Origin: Bacillota bacterium
GTDB taxonomy: Bacteria; Bacillota; Clostridia; Lachnospirales; Lachnospiraceae
DNA: 38,609 nt
NCBI GenBank assembly: GCA_023415055.1
Contig: JAEZLZ010000071.1
Location: 1 to 38,609 of the forward strand
Direction of reading: 5' to 3'
A model generated the notes under the pieces. It was given only the letters and a program-made list of their open reading frames with translations. It had not been told where the DNA came from and did not search any database. The position numbers and the translations under genes were made by a program. Shown here in pieces: positions 7,896 through 15,852 of the stretch (position 1 is its first letter; each line of letters begins with the position of its first letter).

Positions 7896-7975
7896 TATCA
7901 TAAAACCTCTAAAATGCGAATAAGATATGACAGAGGCATTCCATCGTATGTCCAAATTTAAGGAGGGATTGAAAC

Positions 7976-9547
7976 GTGGATTTGATTAAAAAGAATATTC
8001 ATATGAATAAATTGAAATGTAAGAGCACCCTGCAGCTTACATTAGACGATGACTTTAATGTCCCTGATGTCAAACCGGACATTGATCAGATTATAACTGG
8101 GCAGGGCGAAATAAAAGTTAATGATATCAAAGCGATGAATGGAAAACTTTTGGTGAAGGGTGCCCTGGATTTTAATGCACTTTATCTGAGTGATGGAGAC
8201 CAGCGGCCGATCCATAATATCTCCGGAACGATTCCCTTTGATGAGGTAATCAATATGGATACCAACTGTTCCGATGATGAACCCATCGTAAAATGGGAGC
8301 TGGAGGATCTTTCCACTGGTCTGATCAATTCCAGAAAGCTGAGTGTAAGATCCATCGTACGCTTATATGTCGCTGTTGAGGAGCTCTATGATGAAGAGAC
8401 TGCTGTCATGGTTGAGGACTCCGAGGATGTGCAATACATAAATAAGAAAATTGAAGTAACCAACGTAGCCATTAATAAAAAGGACACCTTCCGCATTAAG
8501 GATGAAATCACACTCCCCACAAACAAAGGAAATATCAGTAATCTGCTTTATAAGGACGTAAGCCTCAGCAATGTTGAAGTAAGACTTCTTGAGGATAAAT
8601 TCACGTTGAAGGGAGAGCTGCCGGTATTTGTCCTTTATACTACGGAGGATGAAGATAACCCGGTGGAATATTTTGAGACCGAGATACCTTTCAGTGGGAC
8701 CGTGGAATGCAACGGCTGCACCGAGGATATGATTGAGGATATCACCTTTAGTATTGTTAGTAAGAGTTTGGAGTTGAAGCCGGATTCGGACGGTGAGATG
8801 AGAGTGATTGATCTGGAGGTCATTCTGGATCTGGGTATCAAGGTATATGAGACTTGTGAGCCGGAGATACTCTGTGATATTTATAGTCCGATGAAGGAGA
8901 TAACACCGATTATTCGTAATGCGGATTATGAGAACCTGGTCATTAAGAATAACAGTAAATATCGTATTGCGGATCGTATCCGTGTGTCCAATGATCAGCC
9001 CGGTATATTACAGATCTGCCATGCGAGCGGTGATATAAAGCTGGATGATGTGAATGCAGTCGGCACAGAGCTTCAGGTAGAAGGAGTAATTGAGGTAAAT
9101 ATTCTGTATATCACGGAAGATGATGCCAGACCGATGAACTCCATCAAGGGAATCATTCCCTTTACGCAGGTGATTGAATTAAAGGGTATGAAGCCTGGCA
9201 GCAATTATGAAGTAAAGCCTTGTATCGATCAACTAAGTGTAATGATGCTGGACAGTGAGGAGATAGAGGTTAAGGCGACAATTAATCTCAATACAATTGT
9301 ATTTGATGTTATTACAGAGGCGATAATCACTGATGTAATTGTAAATACGTTGGATGTTGAGAAGCTTCAGGCAATGCCCGGAATTATAGGCTATGTGGTG
9401 AAGAGAGACGATACATTGTGGAATATTGCAAAGAAATATTATACCACCGTGGATAATATCATGGCGGTAAATGAGTTGGAGAACGACAGTATCAAGGAAG
9501 GCGATAAGTTAGTTATCTTGAAAAAGGTAGAAAATGTTAATTGGTAG
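7976..9547 (+). CDS. sipL: SipL-like spore coat morphogenesis protein (SPOCS/DUF3794 + LysM)
   Basis: The 523-residue protein is built of DUF3794 (SPOCS) beta-rich modules, with repeated blocks such as PDIDQIITGQGEIKV and later SGDIKLDDVNAVGTELQVEG. It ends in a LysM domain (about 470-518) reading YVVKRDDTLWNIAKKYYTTVDNI. This architecture and length match SipL of Clostridioides difficile, which binds the ATPase SpoIVA through its LysM domain and is needed for coat assembly around the forespore. It starts with GTG at 7976 behind AGGAGGG. No clear sigma-E promoter could be read upstream. Its neighbours (veg before, ispE and spoIIR nearby) support a sporulation gene cluster. Confidence 0.92.
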   Translation: MDLIKKNIHMNKLKCKSTLQLTLDDDFNVPDVKPDIDQIITGQGEIKVNDIKAMNGKLLVKGALDFNALYLSDGDQRPIHNISGTIPFDEVINMDTNCSDDEPIVKWELEDLSTGLINSRKLSVRSIVRLYVAVEELYDEETAVMVEDSEDVQYINKKIEVTNVAINKKDTFRIKDEITLPTNKGNISNLLYKDVSLSNVEVRLLEDKFTLKGELPVFVLYTTEDEDNPVEYFETEIPFSGTVECNGCTEDMIEDITFSIVSKSLELKPDSDGEMRVIDLEVILDLGIKVYETCEPEILCDIYSPMKEITPIIRNADYENLVIKNNSKYRIADRIRVSNDQPGILQICHASGDIKLDDVNAVGTELQVEGVIEVNILYITEDDARPMNSIKGIIPFTQVIELKGMKPGSNYEVKPCIDQLSVMMLDSEEIEVKATINLNTIVFDVITEAIITDVIVNTLDVEKLQAMPGIIGYVVKRDDTLWNIAKKYYTTVDNIMAVNELENDSIKEGDKLVILKKVENVNW

Positions 9548-9554
9548 TTTATAG

Positions 9555-9606
9555 AAAATGCCCTCACAATCAGGCGTAAGCCGATAAGAATATGTGAGGG
9601 CATTTT
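9555..9606 (+). terminator. Terminator after sipL
   Basis: AAAATGCCCTCACA (9555-9568) is exactly complementary to TGTGAGGGCATTTT (9593-9606), with the T-run at the 3' side and the A-run at the 5' side, so it can act in both directions. Confidence 0.85.
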
Positions 9607-9624
9607 CCACATGCTGTTAGGTTG

Positions 9625-9646
9625 CTAATAATATGACTATTATTAG
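9625..9646. promoter_or_regulatory. Perfect palindrome resembling the PerR-like motif
   Basis: CTAATAATA and TATTATTAG form 9-bp arms around TGAC. The right half, ACTATTATTAG, resembles the motif found before perR and rubrerythrin. No gene starts within 350 bases, so its function is unclear. Confidence 0.35.
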
Positions 9647-9832
9647 TACGGGGAATATAATTTACATTAACCTGCATGCATCTCTATTGGTTGTTAATGT
9701 TAGTAGACCAGATTAGTTAATACAATATAGAAAAAGTGTTATAAATCATATCATACACCAATATACATTTTATGTAAATAGAAGAATGTATTTTTCTGTA
9801 AAAATATTGTGATATTTAAGACTTTTTGAAGT

Positions 9833-9859
9833 GTTACTATTAACTTTTTTTGATATTAT
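9833..9859 (+). promoter_or_regulatory. Possible extended -10 promoter with a partial PerR-like motif
   Basis: TGA followed by TATTAT (9854-9859) gives an extended -10 box about 140 bases before the gene at 10002. GTTACTATTA (9833-9842) sits in the -35 area and shares ten bases with the motif at 31361. The -35 hexamer itself is poor. The rest of 9607-9985 is AT-rich with nothing else recognisable. Confidence 0.3.
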
Positions 9860-10001
9860 ACCGAAATATACTTTACAGCAATGAATTTGTAAGAGAAATA
9901 AGAAATCGAACAGCCACGGAAGGCGGACGATGGAACACAGGTAGTTTATACCGATAACCAAGGAGGAGAGATTCTCCGAACGATCATGGAGGATGAAGTG
10001 T

Positions 10002-10598
10002 ATGAGTGTGAATGGAATATCGAATGTAAATCAGACGTACGAGAACAAAGGCACCACAAAGACAAAATCAAACCAATCGGAGCGATCCGAGCAGACGAAG
10101 GCATCCGAGAACGCGGCTGCTGCAGTATACGAGAAAAGTGAGCAAAGTACGGACACAAAGAAAATCTATACCAGAGATCAGGTTACAGTGGACCGATTGA
10201 AGGCAGAGGCAGACCGCAGAACACAGAGCTTAAGAGACTTGGTTCAAAAACTTTTGGTGGCACAGGGTGAGACCTATACAAACTCAACAGACATCTATTC
10301 CCTGCTTCGTGAGGGCAAGGTACAGGTAGATGATGAGACTAGATTACAAGCACAGAAGGATGTTGCTGAGGATGGATATTGGGGTGTAGAACAGACTTCA
10401 GACCGTATGGTGGAGTTTGCAAAAGCGCTCTCCGGTGGTGACACTTCCAGGGCAAATGAGTTGATTGATGCTGTCAAGAAGGGCTTCGATGAAGCAACTA
10501 AGGCTTGGGGCGGAGATCTTCCCGAAATATCAAAACGGACGATGGATACAGCAATCAGTAAGCTGGAAGCTTGGCGGGACGGTACCGACAAAAAATAG
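10002..10598 (+). CDS. Conserved protein of unknown function (DUF5610-like C-terminus)
   Basis: The 198-residue protein has no signal peptide or membrane segment. The first 60 residues are polar, low in complexity and rich in Ser, Thr, Lys and Gln. The C-terminal half (about 110-195) is helical with the pattern DGYWGVEQTSDRMVEFAKAL, then FDEATKAWGGDLPEISKRTMD. I have seen this arrangement in bacterial proteins of unknown function and tentatively link it to DUF5610. ATG 10002 is chosen because GGAGG (9988-9992) is nine bases upstream; the in-frame ATG at 9993 touches that site. The gene stands alone between two strong terminators. A sporulation, motility or envelope role cannot be chosen from the sequence. 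Confidence 0.75.
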   Translation: MSVNGISNVNQTYENKGTTKTKSNQSERSEQTKASENAAAAVYEKSEQSTDTKKIYTRDQVTVDRLKAEADRRTQSLRDLVQKLLVAQGETYTNSTDIYSLLREGKVQVDDETRLQAQKDVAEDGYWGVEQTSDRMVEFAKALSGGDTSRANELIDAVKKGFDEATKAWGGDLPEISKRTMDTAISKLEAWRDGTDKK

Positions 10599-10610
10599 AT
10601 GCGATAAATA

Positions 10611-10707
10611 AAACAACGGCTGTTTTATGAGTATGAAGCAGTAACAATGTGGGTATCAGTATCCCCCACATTGTTACTATGTTCTTACTATGAAACAGCC
10701 GTTGTTT
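10611..10707. terminator. Nested long bidirectional terminator
   Basis: The outer arms AAACAACGGCTGTTT (10611-10625) and AAACAGCCGTTGTTT (10693-10707) are perfect 15-bp partners with a T-run beyond. Inside lie a second perfect 14-bp pair, AGTAACAATGTGGG (10640-10653) and CCCACATTGTTACT (10665-10678), and short pairable stretches in between. It separates convergent genes ending at 10598 (+) and 10753 (-). Confidence 0.85.
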
Positions 10708-10752
10708 TTTGATTCGGATACGTGGCTGTGCCAGAAACCGGAAGATTATTTG

Positions 10753-11997
10753 TTATAAACGCGCCTTTCGGCGGGGAAAGATCAGAAGACTGATGGTCAT
10801 CAGAAGTGGGAAGATCACTGCGGCAAGCAGGCCGCTTCGAAGGCCAAGCTTCTCAAAATCAAGGGAGGCATCTATCCAGATAGAGAGTGTACGGCCGCTT
10901 GATTGGACATAATCGGAGATCTTACCCGCAAGCCATGGTCCGAAGGAGCAGCCCAAATCTCCACAGACGGCGAGGATACCAAACATTAAGGTGCCACCAT
11001 TGGGAAAGGCTGCGGAAGTAAGGCTAAAGGTACCGGGCCACATCAAGGCTACCGAAAATCCGCATAGCGAACAGGCAAGTAAGGATATCAGGGGATACGG
11101 ACTGAATACGGTAACAAGATAAGATATGATGCATAGGATACTACTGCCAAAGAGGCATAGCTTCAAAGGAAGACGGTCCCCCAGATACCCATAGATGGTA
11201 CGTCCAATTGCCATGAGCAAGGCAAAGAGACCGGGGCCAAGTAAATCGCCATAAAGCTTTGGTATCTGCAAGCCCTTCTCTGCAAAGATGGAGGACCATT
11301 GTGACATGGTAAGTTCACTGGCGCCTGCGCAAATCATGAGAAGCAGAGCCAGATAAAACATAGGAAATGAGAACAACTCCTTCAGCCTCAGTCCATTTCC
11401 TTCATGAACAAGAGGAAGCAAGGGGACATGAAGAAATTGGAACAGGTTATAGAGCGGAAATAAGGACCATAATATCGGAAGCAGGAACCATAGGTCTCTG
11501 CCGATCAGCCACAGTAAACAAGTACTGACTAGTACCACAAGCATCTGCCCCCAACAATAGAAGGAATGCAAAAGACTCATGGAGGCCTCTTTATTATCAC
11601 TGGGAAGAGCTTCGATAATCGGGCTGACAATTACCTCTAACAATCCTCCGCCGATGGCATAAAGCATTACGGCAATGACCAGTCCGGTATAGGGAGAGGG
11701 CATAACAAAGGGAAGTATTCCGAGGCCGATGAGGCCGATACAGCAAAGTGCATGAGCAGCAACCATGCATTTACGATAACCGTAACGGTCGGCATATCTG
11801 GAAGCCCACAGATCCGTTAGCAGCTGCGTTGCAAAATTAACCAAGACCAATTGACCAAGCTTGGCATAAGAGATGTGATAATTCGTCTGAAATATGATAA
11901 ATAGCAATGGGGCCAGGTTATTAATAATCGCCTGTGTTATGTATCCGCGGTAACAGGAATAGGTTGTATTACGGTAAGTATACTGCTTTGATGACAT
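10753..11997 (-). CDS. MFS transporter
   Basis: The 414-residue protein has about 12 hydrophobic segments and the size of a major facilitator permease. Between segments 2 and 3 it has DLWASRYADRYGYRKCMV, the loop where the family's G-x-x-x-D-R-x-G-R-R signature lies, and a similar GYLGDRLPLK loop opens the second half. The sequence resembles the fucose-permease-like branch, but no substrate can be read. It is third in an operon after spoIIR and ispE, 42 bases behind ispE, with AGGAAGG before its ATG. The operon ends in the nested terminator at 10611-10707. Confidence 0.85.
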   Translation of the reverse strand: MSSKQYTYRNTTYSCYRGYITQAIINNLAPLLFIIFQTNYHISYAKLGQLVLVNFATQLLTDLWASRYADRYGYRKCMVAAHALCCIGLIGLGILPFVMPSPYTGLVIAVMLYAIGGGLLEVIVSPIIEALPSDNKEASMSLLHSFYCWGQMLVVLVSTCLLWLIGRDLWFLLPILWSLFPLYNLFQFLHVPLLPLVHEGNGLRLKELFSFPMFYLALLLMICAGASELTMSQWSSIFAEKGLQIPKLYGDLLGPGLFALLMAIGRTIYGYLGDRLPLKLCLFGSSILCIISYLVTVFSPYPLISLLACSLCGFSVALMWPGTFSLTSAAFPNGGTLMFGILAVCGDLGCSFGPWLAGKISDYVQSSGRTLSIWIDASLDFEKLGLRSGLLAAVIFPLLMTISLLIFPRRKARL

Positions 11998-12039
11998 GGT
12001 ATCGATCCTTCCTAAGAGCTATTTTCATGTAATGCTAAA

Positions 12040-12924
12040 CTATGATAGCTTTGTCGCCGGCCAGTATGGAGTGGTTAAGAACACCTGCTTGCCATAATGC
12101 TGATGCTTTCGAAAATAGGCCAATGCTTTCTTTGCCATCTCACGGTTCTGATAGATACCAAATACGGTAGGACCGCTGCCACTCATCAGGGAGGTCAGCG
12201 CACCGAGCTCCTTCATCTTATCCTTAATATCTGAAATAATTGGATACTCCTTGATAGTTACGGTCTGTAAGATGTTGTCCATAGTTCTTGTCAGGGTATA
12301 GATATCCTTATTAGACAAGGCGCCTTTCATGGCTTCGATATCCGGATGAGAAGAAGTCTCATTCAGCTTCAGATTCTCATAGACATATTTAGTGGATACG
12401 CTTATATCTGGCTTCACCAGTAAAATCGAGCAGGCTGGCATAGGAGGAAGAGCTGTCAGTACTTCACCAATGCCTTCACTTAATGCCGTACCAAGCATGA
12501 GGCAATAGGGGACATCTGCACCCAGCTTTACCCCAAGAGCTTGTAAATCCGTTAGGGATAGATTGGTCTGGAACATCTGATTTAATCCGATTAAGGTGGC
12601 TGCGGCATCGGTACTTCCCCCGGCAAGACCTGCCGCAACGGGGATATTCTTCTCCAGATCGATCTGCAGGCCATCCGCTATGGTAAAAGTCTGAAGAAAT
12701 AAAGCAGCAGCCTTATAGACCAGGTTATCCTGATTGCTTGGAAGGTAAGAGAGGTTGGTTCGAATTACGATATCCTTCTCCTTCGTATTACGAATCGTTA
12801 TCTTATCATGTAGCTCCAAGGATTGCATAATCATGCAAACATCGTGATATCCATCCGCGCGTTTTCTAAGAACATCCAGTCCCAGATTTATTTTTGCATA
12901 GGCGTTCATTGTTATAGTATTCAT
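12040..12924 (-). CDS. ispE: 4-(cytidine 5'-diphospho)-2-C-methyl-D-erythritol kinase
   Basis: IspE phosphorylates CDP-methylerythritol in the non-mevalonate (MEP) pathway to isoprenoid precursors. The 294-residue protein opens with AYAKINLGLDVLRKRADGYHD, which carries the conserved substrate-binding segment. The GHMP-kinase ATP loop PVAAGLAGGSTDAAATL lies near residues 92-108, and a C-terminal SGSGPTVFGIY motif near 250 completes the family pattern. The ATG at 12924 follows GGAGG at seven bases; a second in-frame ATG is five codons in. It follows spoIIR by 60 bases on the same strand. The clustering of ispE with spoIIR, veg and sipL is familiar from spore-forming clostridia. Confidence 0.96.
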   Translation of the reverse strand: MNTITMNAYAKINLGLDVLRKRADGYHDVCMIMQSLELHDKITIRNTKEKDIVIRTNLSYLPSNQDNLVYKAAALFLQTFTIADGLQIDLEKNIPVAAGLAGGSTDAAATLIGLNQMFQTNLSLTDLQALGVKLGADVPYCLMLGTALSEGIGEVLTALPPMPACSILLVKPDISVSTKYVYENLKLNETSSHPDIEAMKGALSNKDIYTLTRTMDNILQTVTIKEYPIISDIKDKMKELGALTSLMSGSGPTVFGIYQNREMAKKALAYFRKHQHYGKQVFLTTPYWPATKLS

Positions 12925-12984
12925 GACAACCTCCGTGATTTTCTTCGTAATTAGTATTCTATCACATCAGAGGTCCAGATACAA

Positions 12985-13740
12985 TTATTGAGATAAGAGA
13001 TCCTTAATCTTCTCAAAAAGCTTAAATTTGATTTTAACCGGTGCTTTGCCGCTGATCAACTCATCATATTCCTCATCACTTAACAGACTTAACAGCTTCT
13101 CCTTGGAATTCTCGTCCACAATACTGTAGGTCTCATCCACAAAGCACAGGGGTGGAAACATAACACACCACCAATTCTTACCCTCCGCCTTACCGATCCG
13201 GACTAACAAAGCCTCATAGTAGCCGGGCGGGAAGGTGTATGCACCGTATACCTTAAGAGGGAAATAGCATCTTTCTAAAGAAACAGTCACGGTATAGTGA
13301 TAGCCCTGCTGCTGTATGACGGCTTCTGCGATCTTTTTTATTTCAGACAGCCGCTCGGATACGGCAGCCCGAACCATCGTAATATCCTCCAGATCCTTAA
13401 GCTGCGGAGAGAGACTTTCTACCAGTGTGTCCTTCACCTTCAGCTTAAGCTGCTGATCTTCTTCACGGTCACTGTTTGCAATTACATGAAAGCGTAGAAC
13501 CTTCTGAGCGATGCCTTCCTGAATAGAGGTATCTGCTTTTGCATAGGTCTTAATTAAGCACATAGAGATACCGCTGAAGAGAAGAATAAGAAGCAGCAGT
13601 ATGGTATGAAAATGATTACTGAATTGGAGCTTATGTAGATAAATGGGAAGGAGCTTCCGGTTAGTGATGGAAGAGGTCCTGTCTGCAGATGGTAGCATAT
13701 TTGGCTTATTTGTTGTATTGTTCTGATGAAAAAATCTCAT
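12985..13740 (-). CDS. spoIIR: Stage II sporulation protein R
   Basis: SpoIIR is made in the forespore under sigma-F and secreted into the intermembrane space. There it triggers SpoIIGA to process pro-sigma-E in the mother cell. The 251-residue protein has one membrane segment at about 44-63 (LLLLILLFSGISMCLI). The conserved extracellular domain follows, with LRFHVIANSDREEDQQLKL, then CYFPLKVYGAYTFPPGYYEA and GKNWWCVMFPPLCFVD, which are diagnostic blocks of the family. The cytoplasmic N-terminus (43 residues) is longer than usual, and an internal ATG at codon 15 exists. The ATG at 13740 is preceded by AGGAGG at good spacing. It is the first gene of the spoIIR-ispE-MFS operon. Confidence 0.95.
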   Translation of the reverse strand: MRFFHQNNTTNKPNMLPSADRTSSITNRKLLPIYLHKLQFSNHFHTILLLLILLFSGISMCLIKTYAKADTSIQEGIAQKVLRFHVIANSDREEDQQLKLKVKDTLVESLSPQLKDLEDITMVRAAVSERLSEIKKIAEAVIQQQGYHYTVTVSLERCYFPLKVYGAYTFPPGYYEALLVRIGKAEGKNWWCVMFPPLCFVDETYSIVDENSKEKLLSLLSDEEYDELISGKAPVKIKFKLFEKIKDLLSQ

Positions 13741-13892
13741 AATTACCTCCTGTTATGATTATTCTAGTTGAAGTGTTACCGTAATTAGGAGGTTTATACA
13801 TACTGCTTAAGACAATGAGGCTTGAACTTATTGCCATCAGGTAGTACAATAATGAAACATCTATGTGATGATTTCAGAAGTATAAACAGGAG

Positions 13893-13924
13893 GTAGTGTG
13901 AAAAATCAGGATTTTTCACACTAC
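13893..13924. promoter_or_regulatory. Perfect 15-bp palindrome between spoIIR and the DUF1934 gene
   Basis: GTAGTGTGAAAAATC (13893-13907) and GATTTTTCACACTAC (13910-13924) are exact partners with a 2-base centre. The site lies in the divergent intergenic region and overlaps an AGGAGG (13888-13893). As RNA on the plus strand it would sequester that ribosome binding site; as DNA it is an obvious operator candidate. Confidence 0.55.
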
Positions 13925-13951
13925 AGCTTTGAAGAAGGGCATGGTTATTAG
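13898..13951 (+). CDS. Possible 17-codon leader ORF before the DUF1934 gene
   Basis: GTG at 13898 follows AGGAGG by four bases and reads MKNQDFSHYSFEEGHGY, stopping with TAG one base before the ATG at 13953. It runs through the right arm of the palindrome. Coupling of translation is possible, and coding potential is uncertain. Confidence 0.3.
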   Translation: MKNQDFSHYSFEEGHGY

Positions 13952-13952
13952 T

Positions 13953-14369
13953 ATGACGAAGGAAGTATCCATTATCATTGAAGGAGTCCAGCTGGGATCG
14001 GAAGAGGAACCGATTATCATAACTGCTTCCGGAACCTATCATCTGCATAATGATAAGCACTATATCCAGTATGAAGAAATGTCGGAGGAGGGACATGGAA
14101 GTGTACAGAATAGAATCAAGCTTTCCATGACTCAGGTTGAGATGATAAAGAAGAGTGCTACGAATTCACAGATGAGCTTTGACTTAAATCGCAGGACAGA
14201 GATTATCTATCAGACACCATACGGAAATTTATTTTTTGAAGCCAAGACGACACTGCTAACAATAACAGAAACGGAAAGATTAATTGAGGCAACACTGGAA
14301 TATTCACTTTATTCTAATGATGAACCTATTTCAGACAATAGGACGATAATTCGCATTACAGCCATTTAA
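13953..14369 (+). CDS. DUF1934 (YwiB-like) small beta-barrel protein
   Basis: The 138-residue soluble protein matches the DUF1934 pattern: VSIIIEGVQLGSEEEPIII at the start, HYIQYEEM, then NRIKLSMTQVEMIKKSATNS, and LIEATLEYSLYSNDEPIS near the end. Family members are single-domain, calycin-like beta-barrels of unknown function. The ATG at 13953 gives the usual MTKEV start; an in-frame ATG at 13941 and a TTG at 13929 have weaker support. It is a single gene, divergent from spoIIR and convergent with the capA-like gene, with a strong terminator behind it. Confidence 0.85.
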   Translation: MTKEVSIIIEGVQLGSEEEPIIITASGTYHLHNDKHYIQYEEMSEEGHGSVQNRIKLSMTQVEMIKKSATNSQMSFDLNRRTEIIYQTPYGNLFFEAKTTLLTITETERLIEATLEYSLYSNDEPISDNRTIIRITAI

Positions 14370-14445
14370 GTTATAATCATAATGATAGAGATCACAGCGA
14401 AATATTAACGAAAATTATTTTTTTCCTACTATTTTTTCACATAGA

Positions 14446-14480
14446 AAAGGAAGGCGGGACGAAATCCCGCCTTCCTTTTC
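14446..14480. terminator. Bidirectional terminator between DUF1934 and CapA genes
   Basis: AAAAGGAAGGCGGGA and TCCCGCCTTCCTTTT form a perfect 15-bp stem with a CGAAA loop between convergent genes. Confidence 0.92.
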
Positions 14481-14490
14481 CTGGTTTAAT

Positions 14491-14515
14491 GTGGTCCAGC
14501 GTAGCTGGACCACAC
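14491..14515. repeat. Second palindrome directly after a terminator (GTA triloop)
   Basis: TGTGGTCCAGC and GCTGGACCACA are exact 11-bp arms around GTA, ten bases after the terminator. Just beyond lies CCCGGCGGGCGCA (14519-14531), which recurs inside the post-terminator palindrome near 37332. Confidence 0.6.
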
Positions 14516-14555
14516 TTACCCGGCGGGCGCAAGTTTTAAAGAATCTGTTGCAAAA

Positions 14556-15731
14556 TTACTTCCCATCTTCAGTTACAAAGCCTTCGTCGTCGATCTTTAC
14601 ATCAAAGGATAGCTTTTCCATGAAGTCAAAGTATGCTCTGCGTTCCTTATCCTTCGTTAAGAGATATGTTTTTACGTACTGATTCATAACCGGTAGTATC
14701 TGAACACGCAGACCGTCATCCGGTTCCAGGTAGAGCTTTACCATCCCGGATTCCTTATGGGACTGATTAAACCAAAAGTTCCCGAGGCTGTAAGCAATCG
14801 GCTTACCCTTATAGAATTCGAGACCCTGCATCACATGAGGATGACAGCCAATGACAGCATCTGCTCCGGCATCAATGTAGTTTTGTGCAAAGACCTTCTG
14901 ATAATTCTCTGGATAGTTATTCCTTTCTACACCCCAATGGACAAAGGCTACGACAAAATCACTGTTTTGTTTTGCTTCCTTGATGGATTCCAGGAATAAA
15001 GAAGGGTCGTAGGTGCCGATCATACCGGGGGTAGTATCAGTAGCATACCAATCCATAGCGAAGACTACACGGGAGGCTGCAACAAAAGCGATTGTCTTAT
15101 CTCCTACAGTAATATAGACTGGCGCTTTTGCACGAGCCATATTTTCGCCGGCTCCGACATAAGAGATCTTTGCATTGTCCAGAGTGGAGAAGGTGTCGAG
15201 AAGAGCATCGGGACCAAAGTCGAGTGCATGGTTATTCGCGAGTGAAACGATATCGACTCCCATCTCCTTCAGGATGTTCACACGGCTCGGGTCAGCACGG
15301 AAGGTATAGGACTTATCAGATTCTTCGGTTCCCCGAGTACTATATGCGAATTCATTGTTCAACATCATAATATCAGCGGATGTCATTTCCTCGATGAGCT
15401 CCTTGGATAGCACGCCTTGGATACCCTTTCCTTCCTCATCATATTTAGCAACCGGATAGGAGTCCTCATCCAGGTTCACATCTCCGGCAAATCCCAGGAC
15501 CACGGGCTCAGTTATTGAAGCTGCCGGTGTAGGTGTGGGGGCGGGGCTGGGGGTAGGAGCCTGAGTTACCACCTTGCTTGGAGCGGCAGAGGGAGTGGGG
15601 GTCACGGTGCTGGCAGGCTCTGTGGTATCCCTTTTGTGTTGTTGATCAAAGGCAATGACAAGTAAGCCGGTGAAGGCTATAATAGACAGAATACATATGA
15701 CGGACAGTAAGATTAGATTTCTCTTTTTCAT
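14556..15731 (-). CDS. CapA family protein (PgsA-like), membrane-anchored
   Basis: The 391-residue protein has an N-terminal membrane anchor (about 7-27) and a linker rich in Pro, Thr, Ala and Ser (about 38-74). A CapA metallophosphatase-like domain follows, opening with VVLGFAGDVNLDED. Further family blocks are MLNNEFAYSTRG, VDIVSLANNHALDFG, FVHWGVERNNYPE and DAVIGCHPHVMQGLEFYKGKPIAYSLGNF. CapA/PgsA proteins are linked to poly-gamma-glutamate capsule synthesis, but many clostridial members have no capsule operon nearby and their role is unknown; no capB or capC genes are seen here. It lies on the outer side of the membrane. The ATG follows AAAGGAG. It is the last gene of the minus-strand cluster. 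Confidence 0.9.
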   Translation of the reverse strand: MKKRNLILLSVICILSIIAFTGLLVIAFDQQHKRDTTEPASTVTPTPSAAPSKVVTQAPTPSPAPTPTPAASITEPVVLGFAGDVNLDEDSYPVAKYDEEGKGIQGVLSKELIEEMTSADIMMLNNEFAYSTRGTEESDKSYTFRADPSRVNILKEMGVDIVSLANNHALDFGPDALLDTFSTLDNAKISYVGAGENMARAKAPVYITVGDKTIAFVAASRVVFAMDWYATDTTPGMIGTYDPSLFLESIKEAKQNSDFVVAFVHWGVERNNYPENYQKVFAQNYIDAGADAVIGCHPHVMQGLEFYKGKPIAYSLGNFWFNQSHKESGMVKLYLEPDDGLRVQILPVMNQYVKTYLLTKDKERRAYFDFMEKLSFDVKIDDEGFVTEDGK

Positions 15732-15852
15732 GGTATACTCCTTTCGGACCTATAATAAAATCCTCCTACCTTGGTAATGCTGATGCCTGTAAGGTAAGAG
15801 GATTATTTGTTTTTTTATTCATACAACAGGAAGAGAAAAAACTTGCTTCCAA

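Noticed and set aside
9903..10143. A second open frame (about 75 codons) overlapping the start of the 10002 gene, reading TQVVYTDNQGGEILRTIMED near its start.
   Set aside because: It lacks a good start, overlaps the better-supported gene in another frame, and becomes Arg/Cys-rich in the overlap as expected of a shadow frame.
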